From positions 930,001 through 994,000 of the forward strand of contig NZ_CP150274.1 in NCBI RefSeq assembly GCF_037977055.1: a stretch of DNA of 64,000 bases. Direction: 5' to 3'. The DNA comes from Paenibacillus sp. FSL K6-1096. Its GTDB lineage: Bacteria; Bacillota; Bacilli; Paenibacillales; Paenibacillaceae. Positions within the stretch are counted from its first letter, which is position 1; each line of letters starts with the position of its first letter. The translations under genes and the position numbers were made by a program. Shown here one piece after another: positions 35,713 to 44,578 of the stretch. Under the pieces are notes generated by a model. It had not been told where the DNA came from, made no database searches, and saw nothing but the letters and a program-made list of their open reading frames with translations.

Positions 35713-36636
35713 ATGCAGCGATTTATGATTGGTCAATATGGAGGATTTGATTACAGCAAGTTTCACAAGGATTTCAAAGCTGAATTCTATGGAATCAAGA
35801 CTTGTTCTTTCAGGGCGGAAGAAGATTGCCGGACGCTGCTGGAAGCCGTACAGAAGTATGGATTTCAACCGGAGTCCATTTTCCGCTCCGCGCCAATCCT
35901 GCAAGACTAAGAGGTGCTTTGTTCCTCTCATCGGATGCTTACGAACGTTCCGAAGCGTTCCACCACATTCAGGAAGAACTGGACTATATGGTGAAGCTTC
36001 GGCCGGTTTACATATTATTTCATTATTCTAAACCGGTTATTTTAGGCCCTCGGGCAGATTGGAGCAATTGGCGGTTTGCAGACCGGAAGGAATATATCTA
36101 TGAGGGGGACCTCTCTTTAAACGAACTGATACAGCATAGCAGGTATCTCTTTTGAATGGCTTAGCGCAAAGAGCAGGGAGTACCAGTTTCAGCCCAAACT
36201 GGAATTTAACGGACTGAACAGTTACTTCTACCTGCATGACTTTCTGGAACAGCTCTTGCTTGCCTTTCCAGATGTTAAGTTATGTCTGCACACCAGCCGA
36301 TTGTATCAGCAGGATAAGCTTGATCCCAATTTCGATGCGCGTGCCCTTCTGAGAAAATACACCAAATATGCTGCATTGATCTATCTGTCGAATGTTCAGA
36401 TCAATGAAAGCATCCAGCACAGCCATTATCCGGTCCTGCCCGAATTAAGCACCGACGAGGGCTGAACCCCCATCGAAGACTATCTCAACATCATCCGTGA
36501 CGAGAACAGCGAAGTGAAAATCATGTTCGAGCACCGCTCAGATCTCATCTCCACAGAAGATCTGGAACGTTGTTATACTTGGGTAGAGAATATACTAACC
36601 ACCCCTGCAGCTCCTCCAGCTTGTCCATCGCGCTGA
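35713..36636 (+). pseudogene. Decayed TIM-barrel (sugar-phosphate isomerase/epimerase-like) gene
   Basis: A ribosome binding site (GAGGTG) and ATG 35713 open a frame (MQRFMIGQYGGFDYSKFHKD) that is broken three times. A frame change near 35885-35910 shifts it to the frame reading NPARLRGALFLSSDAY. An extra T in TTTT at 36150-36153 shifts it back (SRYLF to EWLSAKSREY). A TGA at 36463-36465 stands where Trp is expected (DEG-stop-TPIEDYLN). Downstream the frame still reads IMFEHRSDLISTEDLERCY. The joined protein looks like a xylose-isomerase-like TIM barrel. Three lesions in less than 1 kb indicate a real pseudogene rather than one sequencing error. Confidence 0.75.
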
Positions 36637-36734
36637 TAACACACCCCCTCCCGGATATTTGTCTCAAGACAAGCGCATGATACAATGGGACCGTAATGTG
36701 CTTGCCTTAACTCAACATAAGAGGAGTGACAGAT

Positions 36735-37160
36735 GTGGCAATCAATGTGTACCTGAATTTCAATGGCAATACCCGGGAGGCTGTAGAATATTACGCTGAA
36801 GTGTTCGGGACCGAACCCCCGCATATCATGACCTTCGGCGAGGCTCCGCCTGATCCGTCCCATCCTGTACCGGAGGAAGCCAAGCACCTCGTCATGCACG
36901 CCAATCTGATGATTGCCGGAAGCCCGGTGATGTTCTCTGATGTGTTCCCGGGAATGCCTTTTACGGAAGGGAATAATGTCAGCCTGACGGTGACAGATGC
37001 CGATGAAGAGAAAATTCGTCACTGGTTCAGCAAATTGAAAGAGGGCGGAACGGTGCACATGGAGCTGCAGGAGACCTTCTGGAGCAAGGCCTACGGGAAT
37101 CTGAAGGACAAATTCGGCATTCACTGGCAGCTTAGCCACGATAACGGAACGAACGGCTAG
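36735..37160 (+). CDS. VOC-superfamily protein, PhnB/YjdN-like
   Basis: About 141 residues, beginning AINVYLNFNGNTREAVEYYAEVFG, the standard opening of the PhnB-like (3-demethylubiquinone methyltransferase-related) branch of the vicinal oxygen chelate fold, with a central NLMIAGSPVMFSDVFPG. Family members are small homodimers of mostly unknown function. The GTG at 36735 is preferred, with GAGGAG eight bases upstream; a GTG at 36726 overlaps that site. It stands alone between the pseudogene and the CBS protein gene. Confidence 0.87.
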   Translation: MAINVYLNFNGNTREAVEYYAEVFGTEPPHIMTFGEAPPDPSHPVPEEAKHLVMHANLMIAGSPVMFSDVFPGMPFTEGNNVSLTVTDADEEKIRHWFSKLKEGGTVHMELQETFWSKAYGNLKDKFGIHWQLSHDNGTNG

Positions 37161-37357
37161 ACTTGCTGTTTGCCCCTTTGACACACGCTCAGGATATGTC
37201 TGCTTCTCCCCCGGGAGAGCGGCATATCCTTTTTCATGTGGGCCTGCTGGCGGACGATTTCAAAGTTGTAACCTGATTTTTGATGCGCTTACATCCTGTT
37301 CTATGTTTTAATTGTAATAAGTTATGAACCCCATCCTTCTGTAAAGGAGACTGACCT

Positions 37358-37762
37358 ATGGAAATATCCTCTTTCTTGCTGCCCAAGGATCAGGTGGCGT
37401 ACATCACCTCCTCGATCTCCATGCGGGAAGCGCTCGAACAGCTGGAGAATCATTATTACTCGGCGATTCCGATTATTGATGAGGCAGGCAAATATGTTGG
37501 GACCTTGTCGGAGGGCGACCTGCTGTGGAAACTGAAGAACACCGAAGGCCTGAGCTTCGAGAATATGGCCGGGGTGAGCATTAGCACCATTCAGCGTCAT
37601 GTGCATAACGAGAGCGTGGAGATCCACGCCCAGATGGAGGATATGCTGACCCTGGCTGCCGACCAGAACTTCGTTCCGGTGGTGGATGACAGCGGAGTCT
37701 TCCTCGGCATTATCCGGCGCAAGGATATCATCGAGTACTACACCCGGAATATTACCGATTGA
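37358..37762 (+). CDS. CBS-domain protein
   Basis: 134 residues forming one pair of CBS motifs (SISMREALEQLENHYYSAIP with GKYVGTLSEGDLLW, and DMLTLAADQNFVPVVDDSGV with FLGIIRRKDIIEYY). CBS pairs bind adenosine ligands such as AMP, ATP or c-di-AMP. Stand-alone members like this occur in Bacilli with unknown partners. AAAGGAG lies ahead of ATG 37358, and a strong terminator follows. Confidence 0.9.
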   Translation: MEISSFLLPKDQVAYITSSISMREALEQLENHYYSAIPIIDEAGKYVGTLSEGDLLWKLKNTEGLSFENMAGVSISTIQRHVHNESVEIHAQMEDMLTLAADQNFVPVVDDSGVFLGIIRRKDIIEYYTRNITD

Positions 37763-37776
37763 TTCTATGATGAAGA

Positions 37777-37823
37777 CGCAGCAAAGGCAGGGCCGTCCGC
37801 GGGACAGTCCTGCCTTTGCTGCG
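37777..37823. terminator. Bidirectional intrinsic terminator
   Basis: CGCAGCAAAGGCAGG pairs with CCTGCCTTTGCTGCG over 15 bp. It separates the convergent CBS and map genes. T-runs are short on both sides. Confidence 0.8.
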
Positions 37824-37832
37824 CTTCTAAGC

Positions 37833-38579
37833 CTATAGCTCCGTCAAAATAATCGTACCCTGCGGCGTCACCGCCAGCGTATGCTCATACTGTGCCGACA
37901 AGCCGCCGTCTATCGTCCGGGCGGTCCAGCCGTCCGCATCCACCTTCGTCCGGTAGCTGCCGGTGTTGAGCATCGGCTCAATCGTGAAGACCATGCCCTC
38001 CTTGATCCGCGGACCTTTGCCCGCCGGGCCGTAGTGCGGCACTTCCGGCGCTTCATGCATCTCGGAGCCGATGCCGTGCCCGATGAAGTCACGGACGACA
38101 GAATAGCCGTTCGATTCAGCATACACCTGGATGGCATGGGCTACGTCCCCAATGCGGTTGCCGGCTACGGCCTGCTCAATGCCTTTGAAGAGGGATTCTT
38201 TGGTCGTTGCCAGCAGCTTCTCCGCCTGTTCACTAATCGTACCCACCGCGTAGGACCAGGCCGAATCCGCCAGCCACCCGTTCAGGTTGACCACCATATC
38301 AATCGTGACAATATCGCCGTCCTTCAGCTCCTCATGCTTCGGGAAGCCGTGGCAGATGACATCATTCACAGAAGCGCAGGTGGCATACGGATAACCGTGA
38401 TAGCCCTTCTGCTCCGGGGTTGCGCCATTCGAGAGGATGAATTTCTCGGCGAACTGGTCAATCTCCCAGGTGGTAATGCCCGGCTTAATCAACTTGGCAA
38501 TCTCCCGGTGGCATTCCGCCAGGATTTTGCCGGCTGCACGCATCTTCTCAATTTCTTCCATCGTCTTCATAATGATCAT
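37833..38579 (-). CDS. map: Type I methionine aminopeptidase
   Basis: 248 residues. It removes the initiator methionine from new proteins. The five metal ligands of the pita-bread fold are recognisable: the Asp in IVTIDMVVNLNGWLAD (two), His in DFIGHGIGSEMHEAP, and Glu in FTIEPML and YEHTLAVT. GAGG lies eight bases before ATG 38579. It is isolated from ribosomal operons, so it may be a second copy beside the essential gene in the S10/spc region, as in several Bacilli. Confidence 0.93.
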   Translation of the reverse strand: MIIMKTMEEIEKMRAAGKILAECHREIAKLIKPGITTWEIDQFAEKFILSNGATPEQKGYHGYPYATCASVNDVICHGFPKHEELKDGDIVTIDMVVNLNGWLADSAWSYAVGTISEQAEKLLATTKESLFKGIEQAVAGNRIGDVAHAIQVYAESNGYSVVRDFIGHGIGSEMHEAPEVPHYGPAGKGPRIKEGMVFTIEPMLNTGSYRTKVDADGWTARTIDGGLSAQYEHTLAVTPQGTIILTEL

Positions 38580-38701
38580 TCAATTCGCCTCTTCTGTACA
38601 GAATCCATTACTCACTGTATATAATGGCTCTTGTCTATAATGGGGTAGTGCTACTCTATATTATGAAAGAAAACTGTAGAAAATCCAAATCTGCATAACA
38701 A

Positions 38702-38743
38702 ATGAGCCTGTTTCCGCCGCAAAAGAGCAGAAAACAGGCTCAT
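38702..38743 (-). terminator. Intrinsic terminator of the cysJI operon
   Basis: ATGAGCCTGTTT pairs with AAACAGGCTCAT (12 bp), followed on the minus strand by TTTGTTATG. It lies 34 bases after the cysI stop. Confidence 0.8.
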
Positions 38744-38776
38744 GACTAACGTTTCTTCTTCAACAGGCGGCAGTCC

Positions 38777-40492
38777 TCAATCGTGGAAATTGAGTCCCGA
38801 GGTGACCGCCTTGACATATCCCGCGCGGATCACAAAGTCCCCGAAGCGCTCCCCGGTGCTGCGTTCCTTGGCATAGCGGTGTATAATCGGCCCCAGGGTC
38901 GCCAGAATCTCCTGCTCGTCGATGTTCTCCTTGTAGAGCTTGTTCAAGCGGTCCCCGGTGAAGCCTGCACCCAGATACAGGTTGTAGCGGCCCGGCCCCT
39001 TGCCGATGAAGGCAATCTCGCCGAGCGCCGGTCTGGCGCAGCCGTTAGGGCAGCCGGTCATGCGGATTACAATCTCTTCATTCCGCAGGCCTGCCTCGTC
39101 AATGACGACTTCGAGCTTATCCAGCAGATGCGGCAGATAACGCTCCGCCTCGGCCATAGCAAGCCCGCAGGTCGGCAGCGCCACACAGGACATCGCGCTT
39201 CTGCGCAGAGCGGTATGATGGGCCCCGTCAGTCAGTCCGAATTTCTTGGCCAGCTCCGTGATCTTGCGCTTCTTCGCCTGGGTAACCCCGCCGATAATCA
39301 CATTCTGGTTGGGCGTCAGCCGGAAGTCTCCGCTGTGAATCTTGGCGATCTCCCGCAGGCCGGTCATCAGCAGGTAGCCCTCCTGGTCCTGAATCCGTCC
39401 GCTCTGGATATAGAGTGTCAGATTCCATTTGCCGTCTGTTCCCTTCACCCAGCCGTAACGGTCCCCGTTATGGTCGAAGTGATACGAACGCGCAGGCTCC
39501 AGCGCCCAGCCGAGGCGTTCATGCAGCTCGTCCTTGAACCAGTCCAGACCATGGCGGTCAATCGTGTATTTGAAGCGGGCATTCTTGCGGACCGAACGGT
39601 TGCCGTAATCCCGCTGAATGGTGACCGTCTTCTCCGCCACATCAATCATCTGCTCCGGCCGGCAGAAGCCGATAATGCGTCCGAGCTGCGGATACGTACT
39701 CGTATCGCCGTGCGTCATGCCCATCCCGCCGCCGACCGAGACATTGAACCCGGCCAGCTTGCCGTCCTCCAGAATGGCAATGAAGCCTAAATCCTGGGAG
39801 AATACATCGACATCGTTGGACGGCGGCACCGCCAGCCCGATCTTGAACTTGCGGGGCAGATAGACCGGCCCGTAGATCGGCTCCACTACCTTGCTGTCCT
39901 CCACCTTCTCGCCATCCAGCCAGATCTCGTGGTAAGCCCGGGTACGCGGAGCGAGATGATCACTGATCCGTCCGGCCCACTCATACACCTCGGCATGAGC
40001 CTCAGACTGATAAGGATTCGGAGCGCTCATGACATTCCGGTTCACGTCGCCGCAGGCGGCCAGCGTAGTCATCAGAGTGTCGTTAATGGACTTGATCGTC
40101 TTCTTGAGATTCCACTTCAGCACCCCATGCATCTGAAAAGCCTGCCGTGTCGTCAGCCGCAGCGTGCCATTGCCGTACTTCTGGGCCAGATCATCCAGCA
40201 CAAGCCACTGTGCAGAAGTCGCCACGCCTCCGGGCGCGACCACCCGCAGCATGAATTGATACGCCGGCTCCAGCTTGGAGCGCTCCCGCTCATTGCGCAG
40301 ATCCCTGTCATCCTGCATATAGCTGCCGTGGAATTTCAGCAGGCGGTTATCATCCTCCGGCAGTCCTCCCGTAATCGGATTGCTGAGGGTCTCCACCAGC
40401 GCCCCGCGCAGATAATTGCTCTCCTGCTTAATATGTTCAACATCGCTCGGCGGCCCGCCAATCGGCTTCACCGCTGATTCCTTGTTCGCCAT
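38777..40492 (-). CDS. cysI: Assimilatory sulfite reductase (NADPH), hemoprotein subunit
   Basis: 571 residues. It reduces sulfite to sulfide by six electrons using siroheme coupled to a [4Fe-4S] cluster. The four cysteine ligands lie in [18 protein letters not shown] and GCPNGCARP. The substrate-binding arginines fall in RLTTRQAFQ and the central repeats ([11 protein letters not shown]). GGAAGGAGAGG precedes ATG 40492. It follows cysJ by 30 bases, forming a two-gene cysJI operon that ends in the terminator at 38702-38743. Confidence 0.96.
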   Translation of the reverse strand: MANKESAVKPIGGPPSDVEHIKQESNYLRGALVETLSNPITGGLPEDDNRLLKFHGSYMQDDRDLRNERERSKLEPAYQFMLRVVAPGGVATSAQWLVLDDLAQKYGNGTLRLTTRQAFQMHGVLKWNLKKTIKSINDTLMTTLAACGDVNRNVMSAPNPYQSEAHAEVYEWAGRISDHLAPRTRAYHEIWLDGEKVEDSKVVEPIYGPVYLPRKFKIGLAVPPSNDVDVFSQDLGFIAILEDGKLAGFNVSVGGGMGMTHGDTSTYPQLGRIIGFCRPEQMIDVAEKTVTIQRDYGNRSVRKNARFKYTIDRHGLDWFKDELHERLGWALEPARSYHFDHNGDRYGWVKGTDGKWNLTLYIQSGRIQDQEGYLLMTGLREIAKIHSGDFRLTPNQNVIIGGVTQAKKRKITELAKKFGLTDGAHHTALRRSAMSCVALPTCGLAMAEAERYLPHLLDKLEVVIDEAGLRNEEIVIRMTGCPNGCARPALGEIAFIGKGPGRYNLYLGAGFTGDRLNKLYKENIDEQEILATLGPIIHRYAKERSTGERFGDFVIRAGYVKAVTSGLNFHD

Positions 40493-40522
40493 CGCTGATC
40501 CTCTCCTTCCGCTGATTCCCTC

Positions 40523-42382
40523 TTAATAGACGTCACGCTGATAGCGCTGCTCCTGCTGCAGTGTCTCCAGATAAGCGGCCGCCGCTTCGGGGCTGAGCCC
40601 GCCTTCCTGCTGAATCACTGTAAGCAATGCGGAGTGGACATCATGAGCCATATGCTTCTCGTCGCCGCATACATAGACATGCGCCCCCTCCTGCAGCCAG
40701 CTGTATAATTCCTTGCTCTGCTCCAGAATACGGTGCTGTACATATACCTTCTCCTCCGTATCGCGCGAGAAGGCAACGTCCAGCCTGCTGAGGACCCCGT
40801 CCTTCAGCATCCGCTGCCAGTCCGTCTGGTAGAGGAAGTCAGTCACGAAATGCCGGTCACCGTAGAACAGCCAGGACCGCCCCTGCGCACCCAGCTCTTC
40901 GCGCTCCTCCAGGAAGGAGCGGAACGGAGCAACGCCTGTGCCCGGACCGATCATGATAATCGGCGTATCGGGGCTTGCGGGCAGCTTGAAGTTCGGATTG
41001 CTCTGAATATAGACCGGCAGGGTATCTCCCGGCTGTACCCGTTCAGCACAATGCACCGAGCAGACCCCATACCGCTCACGCCCGTGCGATTCGTAACGCA
41101 CAGCTCTGACGGTGAAGTGAACCTCATCCGGGTTAGCCTTGAAGCTGCTGGCAATTGAATACAGCCGGGCCGGCAGCTTGCGCAGCACCGTTACGAAGCT
41201 GGCTGCCGGAACCGTCCATGGCGCATAGTCCTGAATCAGATCCAGCAGGTCGCGGCCCTGGATATAGTCCTTCAGCTCCTGCTGGCGCTCCGGGGCCAGC
41301 AGCTCCTGCAGCGCCGGTGTGGAGGCCAGCTTCGCCGCCTGCTCCAGCAGCGGTCTGGTCAGCACAGTGATCTCATAGTGCCGCAGCAGCGCTTCACGCA
41401 GGGTCCCCTCATCGCCCTTCTTGTTCAGCGGAACGCGTTCATCTCCGCTCCAACCCATCGCGGCAATGATGTCTTCCACCAGCTGCGGGTGATTCTCCGG
41501 ATAGACGCCAAGCGAATCTCCCGGCTCGAAGGTCAGGTTCGAGCCGGCTAACGACAGCTCCAGATGGCGTGTCTCCCGGTCCGAGCCGCGCCCGTTCAGA
41601 TTCAGGTTCTCCAGAATCTCGGCATGAAAAGGATGATTCCGTGAATAGACAGATTCCGGTGAACCGGCGGTCCCGGCAGCCTGGACCGCTGCCTCGGCGA
41701 TTCCCTCAGCATTCTGAACGCCGTTCAGAGCGCTGAGGACCTGGCCGAACCAGTCCGCAACCGGCTCATCATAATCCAGATCGCAATCGGCACGCGGGCT
41801 TATACGCTGTGCGCCCAGCTCCTCCAGCCGCTGGTCGAAGTCCTTGCCGGTCTGGCAGAAGAATTCATAGGAGGTATCGCCGAGTGCGAGTACCGAGAAG
41901 CGGAGGCCTGGAAGCTGCGGCGCTCTTTTGCTGTAGAGGAATTCATGGAAGGCCCGCGCGTTATCCGGCGGCTCCCCTTCCCCGTGGGTGCTGACCAGCA
42001 GCAGCAGATTCTCGACTTTCTTCAGTCCGGCAGGCTTGAAGCTGTTCATGGCGCTCACTGTAACCTTGAAGCCCTGCTCCTCCAGCTTGCGGGAGAGGCT
42101 TCCTGCCAGCCGCTGGCAGTTGCCGGTCTGGGAGCCGAACAATACGGTCACTTCACGCGATACCTGCGGCAGGGCGGCTGCCGCAGGTGGTGCTGCATCG
42201 CCGGAGGAAGGAGCAGCTGCCGGAACCGCTGCGCCGTCTTGCGCTACACTGTTCTGCAGCGCCAGAGCCGACAGATACCCGTTCAGCCAGACCTGCTGGG
42301 ATGGACTCAGCGTCGGCAGGAGCTGGTTCAGCAGCTCCGCCTGGCGCTCATTAAAAGGGCTGTTCGTAACTTGTAATTGCAA
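40523..42382 (-). CDS. cysJ: Assimilatory sulfite reductase (NADPH), flavoprotein subunit
   Basis: About 619 residues. The order is an N-terminal extension; flavodoxin-like FMN domain (VTVLFGSQTGNCQ, STHGEGEPPDNA); FAD-binding domain (RLYSIASS, YGVCSVHCAE); and NADPH domain (MIGPGTGVAPFRSFL, then YVCGDEKHMAHDV). It passes electrons from NADPH to CysI. The start is probably TTG 42382, giving MQLQVTNSPFN as in relatives; the ATG at 42409 lies upstream of the AAGGAGAGG ribosome binding site and so cannot use it. A palindrome about 90 bases upstream may bind a regulator. Confidence 0.94.
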   Translation of the reverse strand: MQLQVTNSPFNERQAELLNQLLPTLSPSQQVWLNGYLSALALQNSVAQDGAAVPAAAPSSGDAAPPAAAALPQVSREVTVLFGSQTGNCQRLAGSLSRKLEEQGFKVTVSAMNSFKPAGLKKVENLLLLVSTHGEGEPPDNARAFHEFLYSKRAPQLPGLRFSVLALGDTSYEFFCQTGKDFDQRLEELGAQRISPRADCDLDYDEPVADWFGQVLSALNGVQNAEGIAEAAVQAAGTAGSPESVYSRNHPFHAEILENLNLNGRGSDRETRHLELSLAGSNLTFEPGDSLGVYPENHPQLVEDIIAAMGWSGDERVPLNKKGDEGTLREALLRHYEITVLTRPLLEQAAKLASTPALQELLAPERQQELKDYIQGRDLLDLIQDYAPWTVPAASFVTVLRKLPARLYSIASSFKANPDEVHFTVRAVRYESHGRERYGVCSVHCAERVQPGDTLPVYIQSNPNFKLPASPDTPIIMIGPGTGVAPFRSFLEEREELGAQGRSWLFYGDRHFVTDFLYQTDWQRMLKDGVLSRLDVAFSRDTEEKVYVQHRILEQSKELYSWLQEGAHVYVCGDEKHMAHDVHSALLTVIQQEGGLSPEAAAAYLETLQQEQRYQRDVY

Positions 42383-42468
42383 CAATATTGACCTCTCCTT
42401 AACGTGCAATCTTCATTCCTCTGCGTATCATGAACTCAGGCTAACACAATACTGCCAAACGGGCAACG

Positions 42469-42485
42469 ATGCTTATAACAAGCAT
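42469..42485 (-). promoter_or_regulatory. Palindrome upstream of cysJ, possible LysR-type site
   Basis: ATGCTT-ATAAC-AAGCAT is a perfect 6-5-6 inverted repeat containing T-N11-A, centred about 95 bases before the cysJ start. In Bacillus subtilis cysJI is activated by a LysR-type protein (CysL), which gives a context for such a site. Weak evidence. Confidence 0.25.
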
Positions 42486-42525
42486 TAAATAGGATAAATG
42501 CCAAATACATGCATAAAATGCACAA

Positions 42526-42568
42526 AAACCGGCTAAATCATAGTGAAATGCTATGATTTAGCCGGTTT
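42526..42568. terminator. Intrinsic terminator after lspA
   Basis: AACCGGCTAAATCATAG pairs with CTATGATTTAGCCGGTT, with A- and T-runs outside. It lies about 60 bases beyond the lspA stop on the minus strand. Confidence 0.88.
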
Positions 42569-42631
42569 CATTACTAATAGTAATAACTTGCATCAGATAA
42601 AATGATAGTCCGCCCGGCCGGAATCCGGCAT

Positions 42632-43096
42632 TTAAAAGCTCCTGCGGGCTATCCTGCTCCGCACATAGTCCCATAAGAGATAAACGGCGAGCAGCAGGCC
42701 GCCGGCATTAATCGCCAGATCGGCCAGATTCAGAATCCCGCCATTCTCTCCGAAGACCAGAAAGTCAGTGACCTGATGATAGATAGCGCGGTCAATCCCG
42801 TTGCCTGCGGCCCCTCCGACCAGAAACCCGCTGGCTGCTTCGAGGAGCGGACCGCGGATTCGCCCTTGGCGGCGGTAATAGAACACGGCTGCGATGAACA
42901 AGACAGCGACAATGGCAAAGTAATGCCCGTAGCCTTGAAACAGGCTGAAGGCGGCGCCGCTGTTCTCATAATAGACAAACTGCACATGCGGACTCCAGAA
43001 CGGAATCGTCTCGCCCAGCTCCATGTGGGTGCGTACGATCCATTTGGCCGCCTGATCCAGGACGAGCACCAAGCCGGCTATAAAGTAAAATAACAT
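42632..43096 (-). CDS. lspA: Lipoprotein signal peptidase (signal peptidase II)
   Basis: 154 residues and four membrane helices. It cleaves prolipoprotein signal peptides before the lipidated cysteine. The two catalytic aspartates are in GNGIDRAIYHQVTDF and NLADLAINAG, and the N-terminal LDQAAKW and ENSGAAFSLF motifs are family-typical. The start at 43096 (MLFYFIAGLVLVLDQ) is set by GGGGAGGGG just upstream; the open frame to 43219 has no signal. It stands outside the usual ileS-lspA-rluD neighbourhood, so it may be an additional copy. Confidence 0.93.
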   Translation of the reverse strand: MLFYFIAGLVLVLDQAAKWIVRTHMELGETIPFWSPHVQFVYYENSGAAFSLFQGYGHYFAIVAVLFIAAVFYYRRQGRIRGPLLEAASGFLVGGAAGNGIDRAIYHQVTDFLVFGENGGILNLADLAINAGGLLLAVYLLWDYVRSRIARRSF

Positions 43097-43222
43097 CTGC
43101 CCCTCCCCTTCCTGCTGTTCCGCCTGCTGATTAACCCAGAACCAGTCTACCACAGGCGGAAGGGCATTTTCATCTTGACGGCTGCCAGTTGCCTCCCGGA
43201 GACCGCTTACCGGGCGCACGCA

Positions 43223-43260
43223 AACAGCCGGAGAATTCCCTCAGGAACACTCCGGCTGTT
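43223..43260. terminator. Terminator-like hairpin after the aldo/keto reductase gene
   Basis: AACAGCCGGAG pairs with CTCCGGCTGTT. T-runs are poor on both sides. It lies 44 bases beyond the reductase stop. Confidence 0.6.
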
Positions 43261-43303
43261 ATTTACTGAACCCGTAGAGTCAGGTGAATCTGCTGAAACC
43301 GGC

Positions 43304-44278
43304 TTACCAGGCGTAGGCTTCCGGTGCCGGCTTGCCCGGTCCGGGGAAGATTTCGTCCAGCTTCTTCAGCGTAGCTTCATCCAGCTCGATGTCAACCACC
43401 CGCAGGGAGTCCTCGAACTGCTGGATGGTACGCGGTCCGATAATCGGCGCAGTTACTGCCGGATTCGCCAGCACCCAGGCAAGCGCAACCTGATCCTCAT
43501 GCTCGCCCAGCTCCTTGCAGAGCGCGGAGAACTGCTCCAGCTGGCTGCGGTGCTGCTCCAGCTTGGCCGAACGGGCGCTGCGCACACCTGTCTTGGAGAG
43601 GGCGTTGCGTCCCAGCAGTCCCCCGGCCAGCGGGCTCCACGGGATCACACCCAGCCCCAGCTCTTTGGAGGCCGGCAGCACTTCAAGCTCCGGTGTCCGC
43701 TCCAGCAGGTTGTACAGATGCTGCTCGGAGACAAGGCCAAGGAAGTGGCGCTCCTTCGCCTTCGCCTGAGCTACAGCAATATGCCAGCCTGCGAAGTTGC
43801 TGGAGCCGATGTAGTCGGCTTTGCCCTGGTTCACAAGCACCTCAAAAGCTCCCCACAGCTCGTCCCACGACACATTCCGGTCGATATGATGCATCTGGTA
43901 TAATTCGATATGATCCGTCTGCAGACGTCTCAGCGAGCTTTCGAAATGACGTCTGATCTTGTAGGCAGACAAGCCGGAGCCTGAATTGGGACCGTCTTGC
44001 TCATCTAACATGTCATTATAGACCTTGGTGGCCAGCACAACCTTCTCGCGCCGTCCGCCGCCCTGCTGGAACCAGCGTCCGATAATCTCCTCTGTCCAGC
44101 CCCGGCGGTCCTGGCCGCCATATACATTGGCCGTATCGAAGAAGTTAATCCCCGCATCCAGTGCAGCGTCCATTATCCGGAAGGCTTCCTTCTCCTCCGT
44201 CTCCGGCCCGAAATTCATTGTCCCGAGACACAGCTGGCTGACCTTAAGACCCGATTTGCCCAAATAACTGTACTTCAA
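43304..44278 (-). CDS. Aldo/keto reductase
   Basis: 324 residues. NADPH-dependent reductase with a TIM-barrel fold. The catalytic tetrad is visible as D in INFFDTANVYGG, Y in the same segment, K in KVVLATKVYND and H in LYQMHHID. The C-terminal cofactor site reads NPAVTAPIIGPRTIQQFEDSL. It fits the AKR branch of sugar or aldehyde reductases related to YhdN and Tas. The start is TTG 44278 with GGGAGG seven bases upstream. Dispersed hairpin repeats lie in the intergenic region before it. Confidence 0.93.
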   Translation of the reverse strand: MKYSYLGKSGLKVSQLCLGTMNFGPETEEKEAFRIMDAALDAGINFFDTANVYGGQDRRGWTEEIIGRWFQQGGGRREKVVLATKVYNDMLDEQDGPNSGSGLSAYKIRRHFESSLRRLQTDHIELYQMHHIDRNVSWDELWGAFEVLVNQGKADYIGSSNFAGWHIAVAQAKAKERHFLGLVSEQHLYNLLERTPELEVLPASKELGLGVIPWSPLAGGLLGRNALSKTGVRSARSAKLEQHRSQLEQFSALCKELGEHEDQVALAWVLANPAVTAPIIGPRTIQQFEDSLRVVDIELDEATLKKLDEIFPGPGKPAPEAYAW

Positions 44279-44435
44279 CGCAATTCCTCCCTTTCATTCC
44301 TGCAAGATTGGCTGCTTCACATTTACTATAAACCTTAGAGTAGGCTCTAAAGCAAGTTTTCCCAGAAACATCCCCCGCCAAGTGGAGCTTTATCCCCGAT
44401 GATGACTCATGTACTTTGCGGGGACCCACCCACGC

Positions 44436-44517
44436 AACGCCGAATGTGTTCGGGATTACATTTGGCCCACGTACCCATGCAATGCCGAATGTGTTCGGTT
44501 TTCCGCATACATTCGGC
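44436..44517. repeat. Two copies of the dispersed hairpin repeat
   Basis: TGTGTTCGG units begin at 44444 and 44489. The second is the clearest fold: GCCGAATGT (44483-44491) and ACATTCGGC (44508-44516) are exact inverse complements, with CGG-TTTT-CCG nested inside. The first copy is degenerate (CGGGATTACATTTGGCC). Same family as the array at 19.5 kb. Confidence 0.85.
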
Positions 44518-44578
44518 CCGCTTACGCACACCAGTCAAATCAAAAAAACAAGCCCCCCGAAAGAGACTTGTTCCCCTA

